The translations under genes were made by a program, and so were the position numbers. From Rhizobium altiplani (lineage in GTDB: Bacteria; Pseudomonadota; Alphaproteobacteria; Rhizobiales; Rhizobiaceae): DNA of 64,000 bases. Where the stretch lies: assembly GCF_001542405.1 (NCBI RefSeq), contig NZ_LNCD01000083.1:62001-126000 (forward strand). The letters are read 5' to 3'. Shown here one piece after another: positions 17,793 to 26,116 of the stretch (position 1 is the stretch's first letter; each line of letters starts with the position of its first letter). The notes beneath the pieces were generated by a model, which did not search any database, was not told where the DNA came from, and saw nothing but the letters and a program-made list of their open reading frames with translations.

Positions 17793-18232
17793 CTATTTCA
17801 ATGACCCTTCCATCGTTCTGGCGATGCCGCAGGTGTTCTGAACGATCGTAATATTGTCCGTTTCGTTGGCCCGCTGACCCTTGGCCTCGAAGTTCGCCCG
17901 GGAAGCTTCGATCGCCTGCCGGCAGCGCTCGATGTTGTCGGCCACGAGCTGGGCGGCGCGCGCAGATGGTTTGCCCTGGAGATAAGCCGTGCGCCGCCCT
18001 GCGATATCGCCCGCGTCCTTCACCATGGCGAGAGCTTCGATGTAATATGGCTCACGTCACGATAGCGGGCACGTTGCGGCGCTTTCGTCTCCACCGTGGT
18101 TTCCATTTTCGTCAGGCTCGAATGTGCGCCGTCAAGCTTCGTATAGACGGCCTCGTTGTAAACAGGCGCAAAGATGGAGCATCCGCTGAGCGGAATTGCC
18201 AATATCAGCAAAGATAGATGACGTTTCGGCAT
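17793..18232 (-). pseudogene. Small lipoprotein gene, frameshifted
   Basis: ATG 18232 begins MPKRHLSLLILAIPLSGCSIF, a lipoprotein signal with lipobox LSGC, and continues FAPVYNEAVYTKLDGAHSSLTKMETTVE. Near 18045 the frame must shift by one base to continue YYIEALAMVKDAGDIAGRRTAYLQGK and end at 17793 (about 146 residues in total). The second part, QLVADNIERCRQAIEASRANFEAKG, is helical and may form a coiled coil. The function is unknown. It lies ten bases from the next small frameshifted gene, and the two probably formed one operon. Confidence 0.65.
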
Positions 18233-18342
18233 GTGTGGGTCCCCAGCCCCGCCGAACATCATAAACCAGCTACAAATACAATCAATCCTTACATAAAAAA
18301 TAATCAGCAACCATAGAGAGAATTAGGTTGCAGCGGTCAGGC

Positions 18343-18741
18343 CTAAGCGGCACACGCCTCACACAGACCACGAATCTCGATCGTGGTCTTCTCTGCCTTG
18401 AACTTCTTGCCGCGCGTCCAGTCCATGAGGCGGTGATCGACCTCGTGGTCGTGGAACTCCATGACATGCCCACAGCTCTCGCAGATCGCGAAGGCGACGA
18501 TGCCGTGACTGTGGCAGTTCTGGTCCGGATGGGCGCAGGCGACGAAGGCGTTGATGCTTTCCAGCCGGTGCACCACGCCATACTCGAGCAGCTTCTCGAG
18601 GGCGCGGTAGACCTGCAGTGGCGCGCGAAAACCATGATCGCGCAGCTTGTCGAGGATCGTATAGGCGCTCAGCGGTCCGTCCGCCTTTTCGAGTACCTCG
18701 AAAACGAGAGCCTGGTTCTTGGTCAAAGCAGGTGCGTTCAT
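18343..18741 (-). CDS. zur: Zinc uptake regulator Zur (Fur family)
   Basis: 132-residue Fur-type repressor that binds DNA when loaded with zinc. The winged helix (SAYTILDKLRDHGFRAPLQVYRALEKL) occupies about residues 25-55. The dimer domain has structural zinc ligands in two CxxC pairs (CESC and CEAC) and a His/Cys-rich sensory region (CAHPDQNCHSHG, EFHDHEVDH). The assignment to Zur rather than Fur rests on its place as the last gene of znuC-znuB-zur: its ATG overlaps the znuB stop by four bases. It is therefore likely autoregulated through the znu promoter. Confidence 0.95.
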   Translation of the reverse strand: MNAPALTKNQALVFEVLEKADGPLSAYTILDKLRDHGFRAPLQVYRALEKLLEYGVVHRLESINAFVACAHPDQNCHSHGIVAFAICESCGHVMEFHDHEVDHRLMDWTRGKKFKAEKTTIEIRGLCEACAA

Positions 18742-19547
18742 GAACGTTGTCCTTCCAAGGCCCGCCCGCGCCTCGGCAGCAGGCTCAGAATGAAAAGGAT
18801 CAGGGCCGCGACGACGATCGAGGGGCCGGAGGGCGTGTCGTAGGTCAGCGAACCGAACAACCCGCCGACCACGGCGACGGCGCCGATCAGCGAGGCGAAG
18901 ACCGCCATCACCTCAGGCGTCGAGGCGAAACGGCGCGCCGCGGCCGCCGGGATGATCAGCAGCGAGGTGATCAGCATGATGCCGACGATCTTCATGGCGA
19001 TTGCGATGACAACAGCCATCAGCAGCATGAAAAACAGCCGCGCCCGCTCCGGCTGCAGTCCCTCGGCCTCGGCAAGCTCGGGGTTGACCGTGGAGGCCAG
19101 AAGCGGTCGCCAGAGCCAGGCGATCGCCGCCAAAACGAGACTGCCGCCGCCCCAGATCATGACAATATCCGTCTTCGAGACCGCAAGGATGTCGCCGAAC
19201 AGGAAAGAGATGAGGTCGATGCGCACCCAGCTCATGAAGGCGACCATGACGAGACCGATCGCCAGCGTCGCGTGCGACAGAATACCGAGCAGCGCATCCG
19301 CAGACAGCGCCTGGCGTTTTTGCAGGAACAGCAGGAGGATCGACACGGTAGCCGCGACGAGGAACACGGCAAGCGTCAGGTTGAACTGCAGGAGCAGCGA
19401 GAGCGCGACGCCGAGCAGGGCCGAGTGGGCGATCGTATCGCCGAAATAAGCCATACGCCGCCAGATGATGAAACAGCCGAGCGGGCCGGTCGTCAGCGCA
19501 AGCCCGACGCCTGCAAGGATCGCGCGGACGAAGAAATCGTCAAACAT
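18738..19547 (-). CDS. znuB: Zinc ABC transporter permease ZnuB
   Basis: 269-residue inner-membrane permease of the metal-chelate ABC-3 family with about eight helices. MFDDFFVRAILAGVGLALTTGPLGCFIIWRRMAYFGD is the standard N-terminus, HSALLGVALSLLL follows, and GIMLITSLLIIPAAAARRFA is the conserved segment that docks to the ATPase. It imports zinc with ZnuA and ZnuC. The start at ATG 19547 overlaps the end of znuC by eight bases, and its stop overlaps zur by four, so all three are one operon. Confidence 0.96.
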   Translation of the reverse strand: MFDDFFVRAILAGVGLALTTGPLGCFIIWRRMAYFGDTIAHSALLGVALSLLLQFNLTLAVFLVAATVSILLLFLQKRQALSADALLGILSHATLAIGLVMVAFMSWVRIDLISFLFGDILAVSKTDIVMIWGGGSLVLAAIAWLWRPLLASTVNPELAEAEGLQPERARLFFMLLMAVVIAIAMKIVGIMLITSLLIIPAAAARRFASTPEVMAVFASLIGAVAVVGGLFGSLTYDTPSGPSIVVAALILFILSLLPRRGRALEGQRS

Positions 19548-20463
19548 GGCGCTCTCCTGCGGGCTGTTTGTGATCATGGCTATGATCGTCAGCATGATGA
19601 TCGTGGCTGTGACCGGCGTGGTTGTGGTGGGCGTGGTCGTGCCCTTCGTGGCCATGATGGTGGCCGTCATCAGGATGGCAGTTATCGGTGACGGAGCCAT
19701 CGAAATGCAGCACACGGCCATCCGGCAGATGCGTGTGGTCGTGGTGATGGCTGTAGACGGCAAGCGCCTGCGCAGCGCGGCTACCAAAGAGGCGGACATA
19801 TTCGGCGCTCTGCGTCACCGCCTGCGGTGTGCCGCGGCAGCAGACATGGCCGTTGAGGCAGATGACCGTATCCGTCGCCGCCATGACGACATGCAGGTCG
19901 TGCGAAATCAGCAGGATGCCGCAGCCGGTCGAGTTGCGGATCGACTGGATCAGGTCGTAGATCGCGATCTCGCCTGAGAAATCGACGCCCTGAACGGGTT
20001 CGTCGAGGACGAGGAGATCAGGCTTGCGCGCAATCGCCCGCGCCATCAAGGCCCGCTGAAACTCGCCGCCCGAGAGATGCTGCACTTCGGCGCCGAGCAT
20101 ATGTGAAAGCCCGACGGCTTCGAGCGCGGCGGTCATGTCGTCTTCGGAGAGCGGTCCGGTCAGCGTCATCAGTCGGCGTACGGTGAGCGGCAGCGTCCAA
20201 TCGACCGCAAGCTTCTGTGGCACATAACCGACCTTGAGGCCGTCGGCGCGTTCAACCGTACCCTCATCGGGCTTCAGCACGCCGATCGCCGTCTTGACGG
20301 TGGTCGATTTGCCCGAGCCATTGGGGCCGATCAGCGTCACGATCTCGCCGCGCGAGACCGAGAAATCCACGCCCCGGACGAGCCAGCGGCCGCTTCTTTG
20401 GACGCCGACGTTGGAAAGCGAGACCAATGGCTTCGCTTCGGAATTTGCGGGAGGGAACATCAT
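19540..20463 (-). CDS. znuC: Zinc ABC transporter ATP-binding protein ZnuC with His-rich tail
   Basis: ATPase of the zinc importer, 307 residues. Walker A GPNGSGKST, signature LSGGEFQRALMARA and Walker B LLVLDEPVQGVDFSG are present, followed by the switch histidine (LISHDLHVV). The last 60 or so residues (from about 243) are unusually rich in His and Asp, for example HHDHTH, HHHGHEGHDHAHHNHAGH and HDHHADDH. This could be a zinc buffer or sensor on the cytoplasmic side. Two adjacent ATG codons (20463 and 20460) can start translation. znuA is divergent, 98 bases away. Confidence 0.96.
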   Translation of the reverse strand: MMFPPANSEAKPLVSLSNVGVQRSGRWLVRGVDFSVSRGEIVTLIGPNGSGKSTTVKTAIGVLKPDEGTVERADGLKVGYVPQKLAVDWTLPLTVRRLMTLTGPLSEDDMTAALEAVGLSHMLGAEVQHLSGGEFQRALMARAIARKPDLLVLDEPVQGVDFSGEIAIYDLIQSIRNSTGCGILLISHDLHVVMAATDTVICLNGHVCCRGTPQAVTQSAEYVRLFGSRAAQALAVYSHHHDHTHLPDGRVLHFDGSVTDNCHPDDGHHHGHEGHDHAHHNHAGHSHDHHADDHSHDHKQPAGERHV

Positions 20464-20499
20464 TTTTCCGAATGTGCTGTTGCGACTTGCTATCGCACA

Positions 20500-20514
20500 C
20501 GTTATAGCATAACG
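20500..20514. promoter_or_regulatory. Putative Zur operator 1
   Basis: A perfect inverted repeat CGTTAT-AGC-ATAACG in the 98-base divergent region between znuC and znuA. Its AT-rich dyad type is of the kind bound by Fur-family dimers. The role is inferred from position and symmetry only. Confidence 0.6.
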
Positions 20515-20521
20515 CAATTGA

Positions 20522-20536
20522 TGTAATAACATTACA
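20522..20536. promoter_or_regulatory. Putative Zur operator 2
   Basis: A second inverted repeat, TGTAAT-AAC-ATTACA, seven bases from the first and on the znuA side. Two neighbouring boxes would let Zur control znuCB-zur and znuA separately or together. Confidence 0.6.
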
Positions 20537-20561
20537 ACTGCAATTCAAGCGGAGTACACCG

Positions 20562-21548
20562 ATGAATTTCGCGACGGCCCTTACCCTCGCAATTCCCGCC
20601 ATCTTCTTTGCCGAGGCGGGCAGAACGGCGGATGCGCCTGTCGTGGTGACCTCGATCAAGCCGGTTCACTCGCTCGTATCGGCGATCATGCAGGGCGTCG
20701 GCACACCCGAACTGATCGTCGATGGCGCCGCCTCGCCCCACACCTACAATATGAAGCCGTCAAACGCGCGCGCGCTGCAAAACGCCAAGGTGGTGTTCTG
20801 GGTCGGTCCCGGGCTTGAAACGTTTCTGGAGAAGCCGCTGGAGGCGATCGGGTCTGATGCCGTCGTCGCCGAGCTCGACAAGGCGCCCGGCCTGACCAAG
20901 CTCAAGTTCCGTGAGGGCGGCGCCTTCGAACCGCACGACCACAGCAACCATGACAGTGAAGATCATCATGACGGCGATGGACACGATCACGCCCGTGCCG
21001 ACACCGATCAGGGCCACGATCACGGGACTTTCGACACCCATCTCTGGCTCGATCCGCAGAATGCCAAGGCGATGGCCTCCGAGATCACCACCACCCTCGT
21101 CGCAGCCGACCCCGCCAATGCCCTCACCTACCAGGCCAACGCCAAGACGCTGGACGACAGCCTCGACGCGCTGGACAAGGAAATCGCCGGCATCGTGTCA
21201 CCGGTGAAGGACAAGCCGTTCATCGTCTTCCACGATGCCTACCAGTATTTCGAGAACCGCTATCATGTACGGGTCGCGGGCTCGATCACCGTCAGCCCCG
21301 AAACGATCCCCGGCGCGGAACGCATTGCGGAGATCCACAAGAAGGTCGGCGAACTTGGCGCCACCTGCGTCTTCGCCGAACCGCAGTTCCAGCCGCGATT
21401 GGTCGATGTGGTCATCGAGGGGACCAAGGCGAAGGCCGGTGTCCTCGATCCGGAGGCCGCCACGCTCGAGGCCGGCGCGGACCTCTATCCCAACCTCATG
21501 CTCGGCATTGCCAACAGCATGAAGGACTGCCTCGCGCGAGAAAGCTGA
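20562..21548 (+). CDS. znuA: Zinc ABC transporter substrate-binding protein ZnuA
   Basis: 328-residue periplasmic cluster A-I binding protein. A signal peptide covers about residues 1-25 (cleaved near AGRTADA). VVVTSIKPVHSLVSAIM is the first strand, with zinc-ligand His candidates in SPHTYNMKPS, FDTHLWLDPQNAK and VFHDAYQYFENRY. A long His/Asp-rich loop (about residues 124-160, for example HDHSNHDSEDHHDGDGHDH) is characteristic of zinc rather than manganese binders. It is divergent from znuCB-zur. Confidence 0.96.
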   Translation: MNFATALTLAIPAIFFAEAGRTADAPVVVTSIKPVHSLVSAIMQGVGTPELIVDGAASPHTYNMKPSNARALQNAKVVFWVGPGLETFLEKPLEAIGSDAVVAELDKAPGLTKLKFREGGAFEPHDHSNHDSEDHHDGDGHDHARADTDQGHDHGTFDTHLWLDPQNAKAMASEITTTLVAADPANALTYQANAKTLDDSLDALDKEIAGIVSPVKDKPFIVFHDAYQYFENRYHVRVAGSITVSPETIPGAERIAEIHKKVGELGATCVFAEPQFQPRLVDVVIEGTKAKAGVLDPEAATLEAGADLYPNLMLGIANSMKDCLARES

Positions 21549-21556
21549 GATTGCAG

Positions 21557-21579
21557 GGGCGGGTGCGGAACCCCCGCCC
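21557..21579 (+). terminator. Hairpin after znuA
   Basis: GGGCGGG pairs with CCCGCCC around a nine-base loop, eight bases behind the znuA stop. Only a weak pyrimidine tract follows. Confidence 0.5.
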
Positions 21580-21689
21580 TTCACTAGTTCTGGCCACGCG
21601 CACAGCGTCCTACGGAAGCCTGCAATTGGCGTCTGATTGAATCAGAAGGGCGGCATTAAAGCCCCCTTTTCACATGGTGACGTCAGCGT

Positions 21690-22001
21690 TTAGCGAATGA
21701 CGATGTTCGCGATCACACCGTTGACCGAGCCGATGAGCAGGAAGTCGTTGTCGACCTGCACCCAGCGATAGCCGCGTGGCGGAGCCGACAGGCGGTAGCG
21801 ATGATAGTCGCGCACGTCACGCATATGGCGGCGCTCGGTAGGCGTCATGCGATGGCCGCGGCTCCAGTTGTACTTCGTGACGTGAACGTCGCGCTCCACG
21901 ACGACCGGCCGGCGGTGATCCTGGGCGCTCGCTTCGGTCGTTGCCAGCAGCGGAGCAGCGAGCACAGCAGTAGCGAGAAGGACGGTGGTGAGCTTTTTCA
22001 T
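21690..22001 (-). CDS. RcnB-family periplasmic protein
   Basis: 103 residues with a signal peptide (MKKLTTVLLATAVLAAPLLA, cleaved near TEASA). The C-terminal half, DYHRYRLSAPPRGYRWVQVD followed by NDFLLIGSVNGVIANIV, is the RcnB (nickel/cobalt homeostasis protein) domain, found in many copies in rhizobia. In E. coli RcnB tunes nickel and cobalt export; in rhizobia the role of these paralogues is not known. A ribosome site (GAGGAA) precedes ATG 22001. It stands alone between znuA and the sugar operon. Confidence 0.9.
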   Translation of the reverse strand: MKKLTTVLLATAVLAAPLLATTEASAQDHRRPVVVERDVHVTKYNWSRGHRMTPTERRHMRDVRDYHRYRLSAPPRGYRWVQVDNDFLLIGSVNGVIANIVIR

Positions 22002-22165
22002 TGGGAGGTTCCTCGTGTTGAATACGCCCAGAACCTAGGTCCAAAATGATGAACCGAAACTGAAAGTTTGATTAAACTTACGTAATGAAAACAAGTGTTT
22101 AAAAGCATCTATTAAATTAGCAAATGCGACATCGCCCGCAATTTCAGGCGATGTCGCTGGTTCGA

Positions 22166-23779
22166 TCATAGTTCCTCGTAATTGAACCAATCGAAATCCG
22201 CGGTCTTTGCGCGACCCGACGTATCGAAGGCGAAAACGCCGGCGAATGCACCGGTGAACGAGCCGTGCTCGCCACGTCCGCCCTCGTCGGAGACCACACC
22301 GGCATCCAGCACAGGCCCGATCGGCTGCCAGGCCCCCTTGCCTTCCGTCTGCCAGAAGAACTGCAGGTCATTGTCGCGGATTTCCATGGAAAGCTGAACG
22401 CGCCCTTCGGCAGGCACCGCAACGCCGCTGCCGACCGGGAAGTCGAGACGGCTGTGGGGATAGTCGCCATTGCAGGAGAAAATGGTGACGCACCGTCCCA
22501 GCTTCTCGTGGAGGGTCACGGCGACCGCGTGGAACTTGTGCCTGTTATAGTAATGCGTCAGGCCGGCAACCTGCTGGTAGGTGTCGGGATCAAACTCCAC
22601 GACCGTCTCCGCCCTGAAGCTGTGGTGCTCCTGACGACGGGCGACAAGAGACTGTTCGAACCACGAACCGATGCTTTCGCGCCCGATCAGCCTCAGGTGT
22701 CCTGCCCGATCGGTAAGGTTGAAAATGCGCTCCGGCTGTGGCGTGCGAAGCCACTGGAAATCATCAGGCAGCTTTCCACCGTCGAAGCTGTATTCGCTGC
22801 GCACAGGCTTCTCGACCGGCACAGCGCCGGCCAGTCCCGGCACGGTGACATCGGGAACAACCCTGCCGTTCTCGAGGTAAAGCCACCCGTCCTCCTTCCA
22901 GACACACTTCTGCAGGCTGGTCTCGCGACCGAGCGTGCAGCGGCGCTTCGGCGGCATCGGGCGACCGCAGAGGTGCGTGTGATAGACCTGGCCATCGGGC
23001 GTTTCGACATACTGGCCGTGCCCTGCTCGCTGGAGAATGGCTTCGGGATGATCCTTTGACGTGATGAGGTGCTTGTTCGGATGCATCTCATAGGGACCGT
23101 CGATCGTGCGCGAACGGGCCATGGTGACAGCATGGTCGTAGCCGGTGCCGCCCTCGGCGGTCGTCAGGTAATAGTAGCCGTTCCGTTTGAAAAGATGCGG
23201 TCCCTCAACGAGGCCGAGCGAACTGCCGGCGAATATGTTCTTGATCGGCCCCTTCAGCGACCTGGTCGCCGCATCCCATTCCTGCAGCAGAATGCCATCG
23301 AAGGCCGGCGACTTCGGCGCACCGCCGAAGCTCTCGGTGCGATGATTCCACTGCATGTTCATGAACCACTTGCGGCCGTCCTCATCGTGGAACAGGGACG
23401 GGTCAAAGCCCGAAGAGTTCACGTAGACGGGCTCCGACCATTCGCCCTCAATGGTTGGCGAAGTCACGATGTAGTTATGTGCATCCTTGAAGTTGCCGTC
23501 GAAGCGCTTGACGTCGGTATAGACCAACCAGAACAGCCCATCGGCATAAGAAAGACAGGGAGCCCAGACGCCGCAGCTATCGGGATTACCGCGCATGTCG
23601 AGTTGCGACTTGCGCTCGAGCGGACGCCGGACCATCGTCCAATTCACAAGATCGCGCGAATGATGGATCTGGACGCCGGGATACCATTCGAACGTCGAGG
23701 TGGCGATATAGTAGTCGTCCCCAACGCGGCAAATGGATGGATCGGGGTTGAAGCCCGGCAGGATCGGGTTGCGGATCAT
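22166..23779 (-). CDS. Glycoside hydrolase family 43 protein (beta-xylosidase/arabinofuranosidase type)
   Basis: 537 residues. The five-bladed propeller starts IRNPILPGFNPDPSICRVGD, with the catalytic base Asp in the NPDPS segment, then YYIATSTFEWYPGVQIHHS. The acid Glu is probably in GLVEGPHLFKRNGYYYL near residue 190. A C-terminal beta-sandwich (about 330-537) follows, as in XynB-type enzymes. No signal peptide is seen, so it should cleave imported oligosaccharides in the cytoplasm. ATG 23779 has the ribosome site GGAGGAG. It is the last gene of the nine-gene sugar operon. Confidence 0.93.
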   Translation of the reverse strand: MIRNPILPGFNPDPSICRVGDDYYIATSTFEWYPGVQIHHSRDLVNWTMVRRPLERKSQLDMRGNPDSCGVWAPCLSYADGLFWLVYTDVKRFDGNFKDAHNYIVTSPTIEGEWSEPVYVNSSGFDPSLFHDEDGRKWFMNMQWNHRTESFGGAPKSPAFDGILLQEWDAATRSLKGPIKNIFAGSSLGLVEGPHLFKRNGYYYLTTAEGGTGYDHAVTMARSRTIDGPYEMHPNKHLITSKDHPEAILQRAGHGQYVETPDGQVYHTHLCGRPMPPKRRCTLGRETSLQKCVWKEDGWLYLENGRVVPDVTVPGLAGAVPVEKPVRSEYSFDGGKLPDDFQWLRTPQPERIFNLTDRAGHLRLIGRESIGSWFEQSLVARRQEHHSFRAETVVEFDPDTYQQVAGLTHYYNRHKFHAVAVTLHEKLGRCVTIFSCNGDYPHSRLDFPVGSGVAVPAEGRVQLSMEIRDNDLQFFWQTEGKGAWQPIGPVLDAGVVSDEGGRGEHGSFTGAFAGVFAFDTSGRAKTADFDWFNYEEL

Positions 23780-23875
23780 GGTGAAGTCTCCTCCCTGAAA
23801 TATGCGCGGCTTGCCGCACGTACATCAAAAAATGATAGGAGAAACGCCCGGAGCACCGAGTCCGGGCGCTTCGGC

Positions 23876-24907
23876 TTATTCGCGTTCCGCAGATTTTGCC
23901 CAGAGATTGATGTCGGCCTCGCGGGCATAGACATCGATCTCCTTGAGCTCAGCGGCGGTAAATTCGAGATTGTCGAGCGCCTTGACGCAATCGACGATCT
24001 GCGACGAACGGCTCGCGCCGATCAGCGCCGACGTCACCCGGTCGCCACGCAGAACCCAGGCAATCGCCATCTGCGCCAGCGTCTGGCCACGACGCTCCGC
24101 GATCTCATTGAGCTTGCGGATGTTGTCGATGATCTGAGGACGAATGAAGTCCTTCTTGAGGAAGTGGTTCTGGGCAGCACGGCTATCCTGCGGGATGCCG
24201 CCGAGATACTTGGTCGTCAGCATACCCTGCGCCAGCGGCGAGAACACGATCGACCCCATGCCGGCCTCGTCAAGCGTATCCAGCAACTTGTCGTCCTCGA
24301 CCCAGCGGTTGAGCATCGAATAACTCGGCTGATGGATCAGGCACGGCGTCCCGAGATCTTTCAGGATAGCGGCAGCCTCCCGGGTGCGCTGCGAATTGTA
24401 GGACGAGATGCCGACATAGAGCGCCCGGCCGGAGCGGACGATATGATCGAGCGCGCCGCAGGTTTCCTCGAGCGGGGTATCCGGATCGAAACGATGCGAA
24501 TAGAAGATATCGACGTAGTCGAGACCCATGCGCTTCAAGCTCTGGTCACACGACGCGATCAGATACTTGCGGCTGCCCCATTCGCCGTAGGGACCCGGCC
24601 ACATGTCGTAGCCGGCCTTGGACGAGATGATTAACTCGTCGCGCAGGCCTGAAAATTCAGTGCGCAGGATTTCACCGAAGGCGGTTTCGGCGCTGCCAGG
24701 AGGCGGGCCGTAGTTGTTGGCGAGGTCGAAATGGGTGATACCGAGATCGAAGGCCGTGCGGCACATGTCGATCTTGCGGTCATGCGGCGTGTCGCCGCCG
24801 AAATTGTGCCAGAGGCCGAGCGATACCGCAGGCAGCTTCAGGCCGGAACGGCCTGTGCGGTTATACTTCATCTTTGAATAGCGGTCGGAAGCCGGTTGCC
24901 AGCTCAT
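23876..24907 (-). CDS. Aldo/keto reductase, YghZ-like
   Basis: A 343-residue NADPH-dependent TIM-barrel oxidoreductase. It strongly resembles E. coli YghZ (L-glyceraldehyde 3-phosphate reductase): YNRTGRSGLKLPAVSLGLWHNFG, FDLANNYGPPPGSAE with the catalytic Asp/Tyr pair, KAGYDMWPGPYG, VDIFYSHRFDPDTP and VTSALIGASRSSQI near the cofactor. In this operon it may act on an aldehyde or keto sugar released from the glycoside. It sits between the Gfo/Idh gene and the GH43 gene with short spacers. Confidence 0.93.
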   Translation of the reverse strand: MSWQPASDRYSKMKYNRTGRSGLKLPAVSLGLWHNFGGDTPHDRKIDMCRTAFDLGITHFDLANNYGPPPGSAETAFGEILRTEFSGLRDELIISSKAGYDMWPGPYGEWGSRKYLIASCDQSLKRMGLDYVDIFYSHRFDPDTPLEETCGALDHIVRSGRALYVGISSYNSQRTREAAAILKDLGTPCLIHQPSYSMLNRWVEDDKLLDTLDEAGMGSIVFSPLAQGMLTTKYLGGIPQDSRAAQNHFLKKDFIRPQIIDNIRKLNEIAERRGQTLAQMAIAWVLRGDRVTSALIGASRSSQIVDCVKALDNLEFTAAELKEIDVYAREADINLWAKSAERE

Positions 24908-24974
24908 AATTCTGATCCTTTAAGCGAAAAAGCGCGGGCTTGTCGCCCGCGCCGGACCATAGTCCTTTGGTCGC

Positions 24975-26108
24975 TTACTTCAAGAGCGCCTGCGCTTCTT
25001 CGATGCCGAGTGCGGCCGGCTGCGTGCAGGTCGTCGTCAGCTCGATGAAACGGCCTTCCTCGCCCGACTTCAGGATTGAAGTCATGACGTCGACGCCGTG
25101 CAGCGTGCGATCGAGCGAGCAACGCGCATCGCGCCCCTCGATGATCGCCATCGCCATGTCGGCGAGACCCGCCGTGCGGTAGTTGGCGCGCGGTCCCTGC
25201 GGGCTCTCCTGGTTGAAGATACCGAAGGGATGTTCCCAGCCTTCGACCGGCTTGATGTCCTTGTCCTTGCCGCTGGCCTCGACGACGCCGCCGAAGAAGT
25301 TCGGATCCGGCACGTAAAGCGAGCCCTCGGTGCCATAGAGCTCCATGTTGGCGTGGCGATGAGACCAGACATCCCAGCTCGCCGTCAGCGTGACAGTCGC
25401 GCCGCTGACAAATTCGAGGATCGCCTGGATCGTCGTCGGCGTCTTGACCGGGATGGTCTCGCCATGACGCGGCTGGCTGGTGATGGTGCGGGTCTCGGAC
25501 GCCATGGAGGTCATCGCGCCGACGCGCTTCACCGGACCGATTAGGTTGATCAGGTTGGCGATGTAGTATGGACCGAGATCGAGGATCGGGCCGCCGCCGG
25601 GCAGGAAGAAGAAGTCCGGGTTCGGATGCCACATCTCCATGCCCGGGCTCATGACGTAGCACGCGCCCGAGGTGACGCGGCCGATGCCACCGTCGTCGAT
25701 AAACTTGCGGGCAAGCTGGTGCGCGCCGCCGAGGAAGGTATCCGGCGCGCAGCCGACGGAGAGGTTCTTCTCCTTGGCAATGCGGCGCAACTCTTCACCC
25801 TGCTCGAGGGTGAGAACCAGCGGCTTTTCCGAATAGACGTGCTTGCCGGATTCAAGGATCGCCTTGGAAACCGGGAAGTGAGCATCCGGGATCGTCAGGT
25901 TGACGACGACGTCGATCTCGTCATTGGCGAGAAGCTCATCGATCGTCTGCGCCTTTACGCCGTATTCCTCGGCGCGGGCCTGGGCAGCCTGCACGTTGAT
26001 ATCGGCGCAGGCCAGGACCTTCAGACCCTTGAAAAGCGGAGAGAGTGAGAAGTAGGTGGTGGAGATGTTGCCGCATCCGATGATGCCGACGCCAAGTTCC
26101 TTGGTCAT
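24975..26108 (-). CDS. Gfo/Idh/MocA-family oxidoreductase
   Basis: NAD(P)-dependent sugar dehydrogenase or ketoreductase of 377 residues. The Rossmann motif GVGIIGCGNISTTYF is at the N-terminus. The signature YSEKPLVLTLEQGEEL carries the EKP motif with its catalytic Lys, and the C-terminal domain contains GPILDLGPYYIANLINLIG. I used ATG 26108; a TTG at 26120 would overlap the previous stop. With a TIM-barrel isomerase upstream, such enzymes often work in 3-keto-glycoside or inositol-like pathways. Confidence 0.92.
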   Translation of the reverse strand: MTKELGVGIIGCGNISTTYFSLSPLFKGLKVLACADINVQAAQARAEEYGVKAQTIDELLANDEIDVVVNLTIPDAHFPVSKAILESGKHVYSEKPLVLTLEQGEELRRIAKEKNLSVGCAPDTFLGGAHQLARKFIDDGGIGRVTSGACYVMSPGMEMWHPNPDFFFLPGGGPILDLGPYYIANLINLIGPVKRVGAMTSMASETRTITSQPRHGETIPVKTPTTIQAILEFVSGATVTLTASWDVWSHRHANMELYGTEGSLYVPDPNFFGGVVEASGKDKDIKPVEGWEHPFGIFNQESPQGPRANYRTAGLADMAMAIIEGRDARCSLDRTLHGVDVMTSILKSGEEGRFIELTTTCTQPAALGIEEAQALLK

Positions 26109-26116
26109 GATATGCC

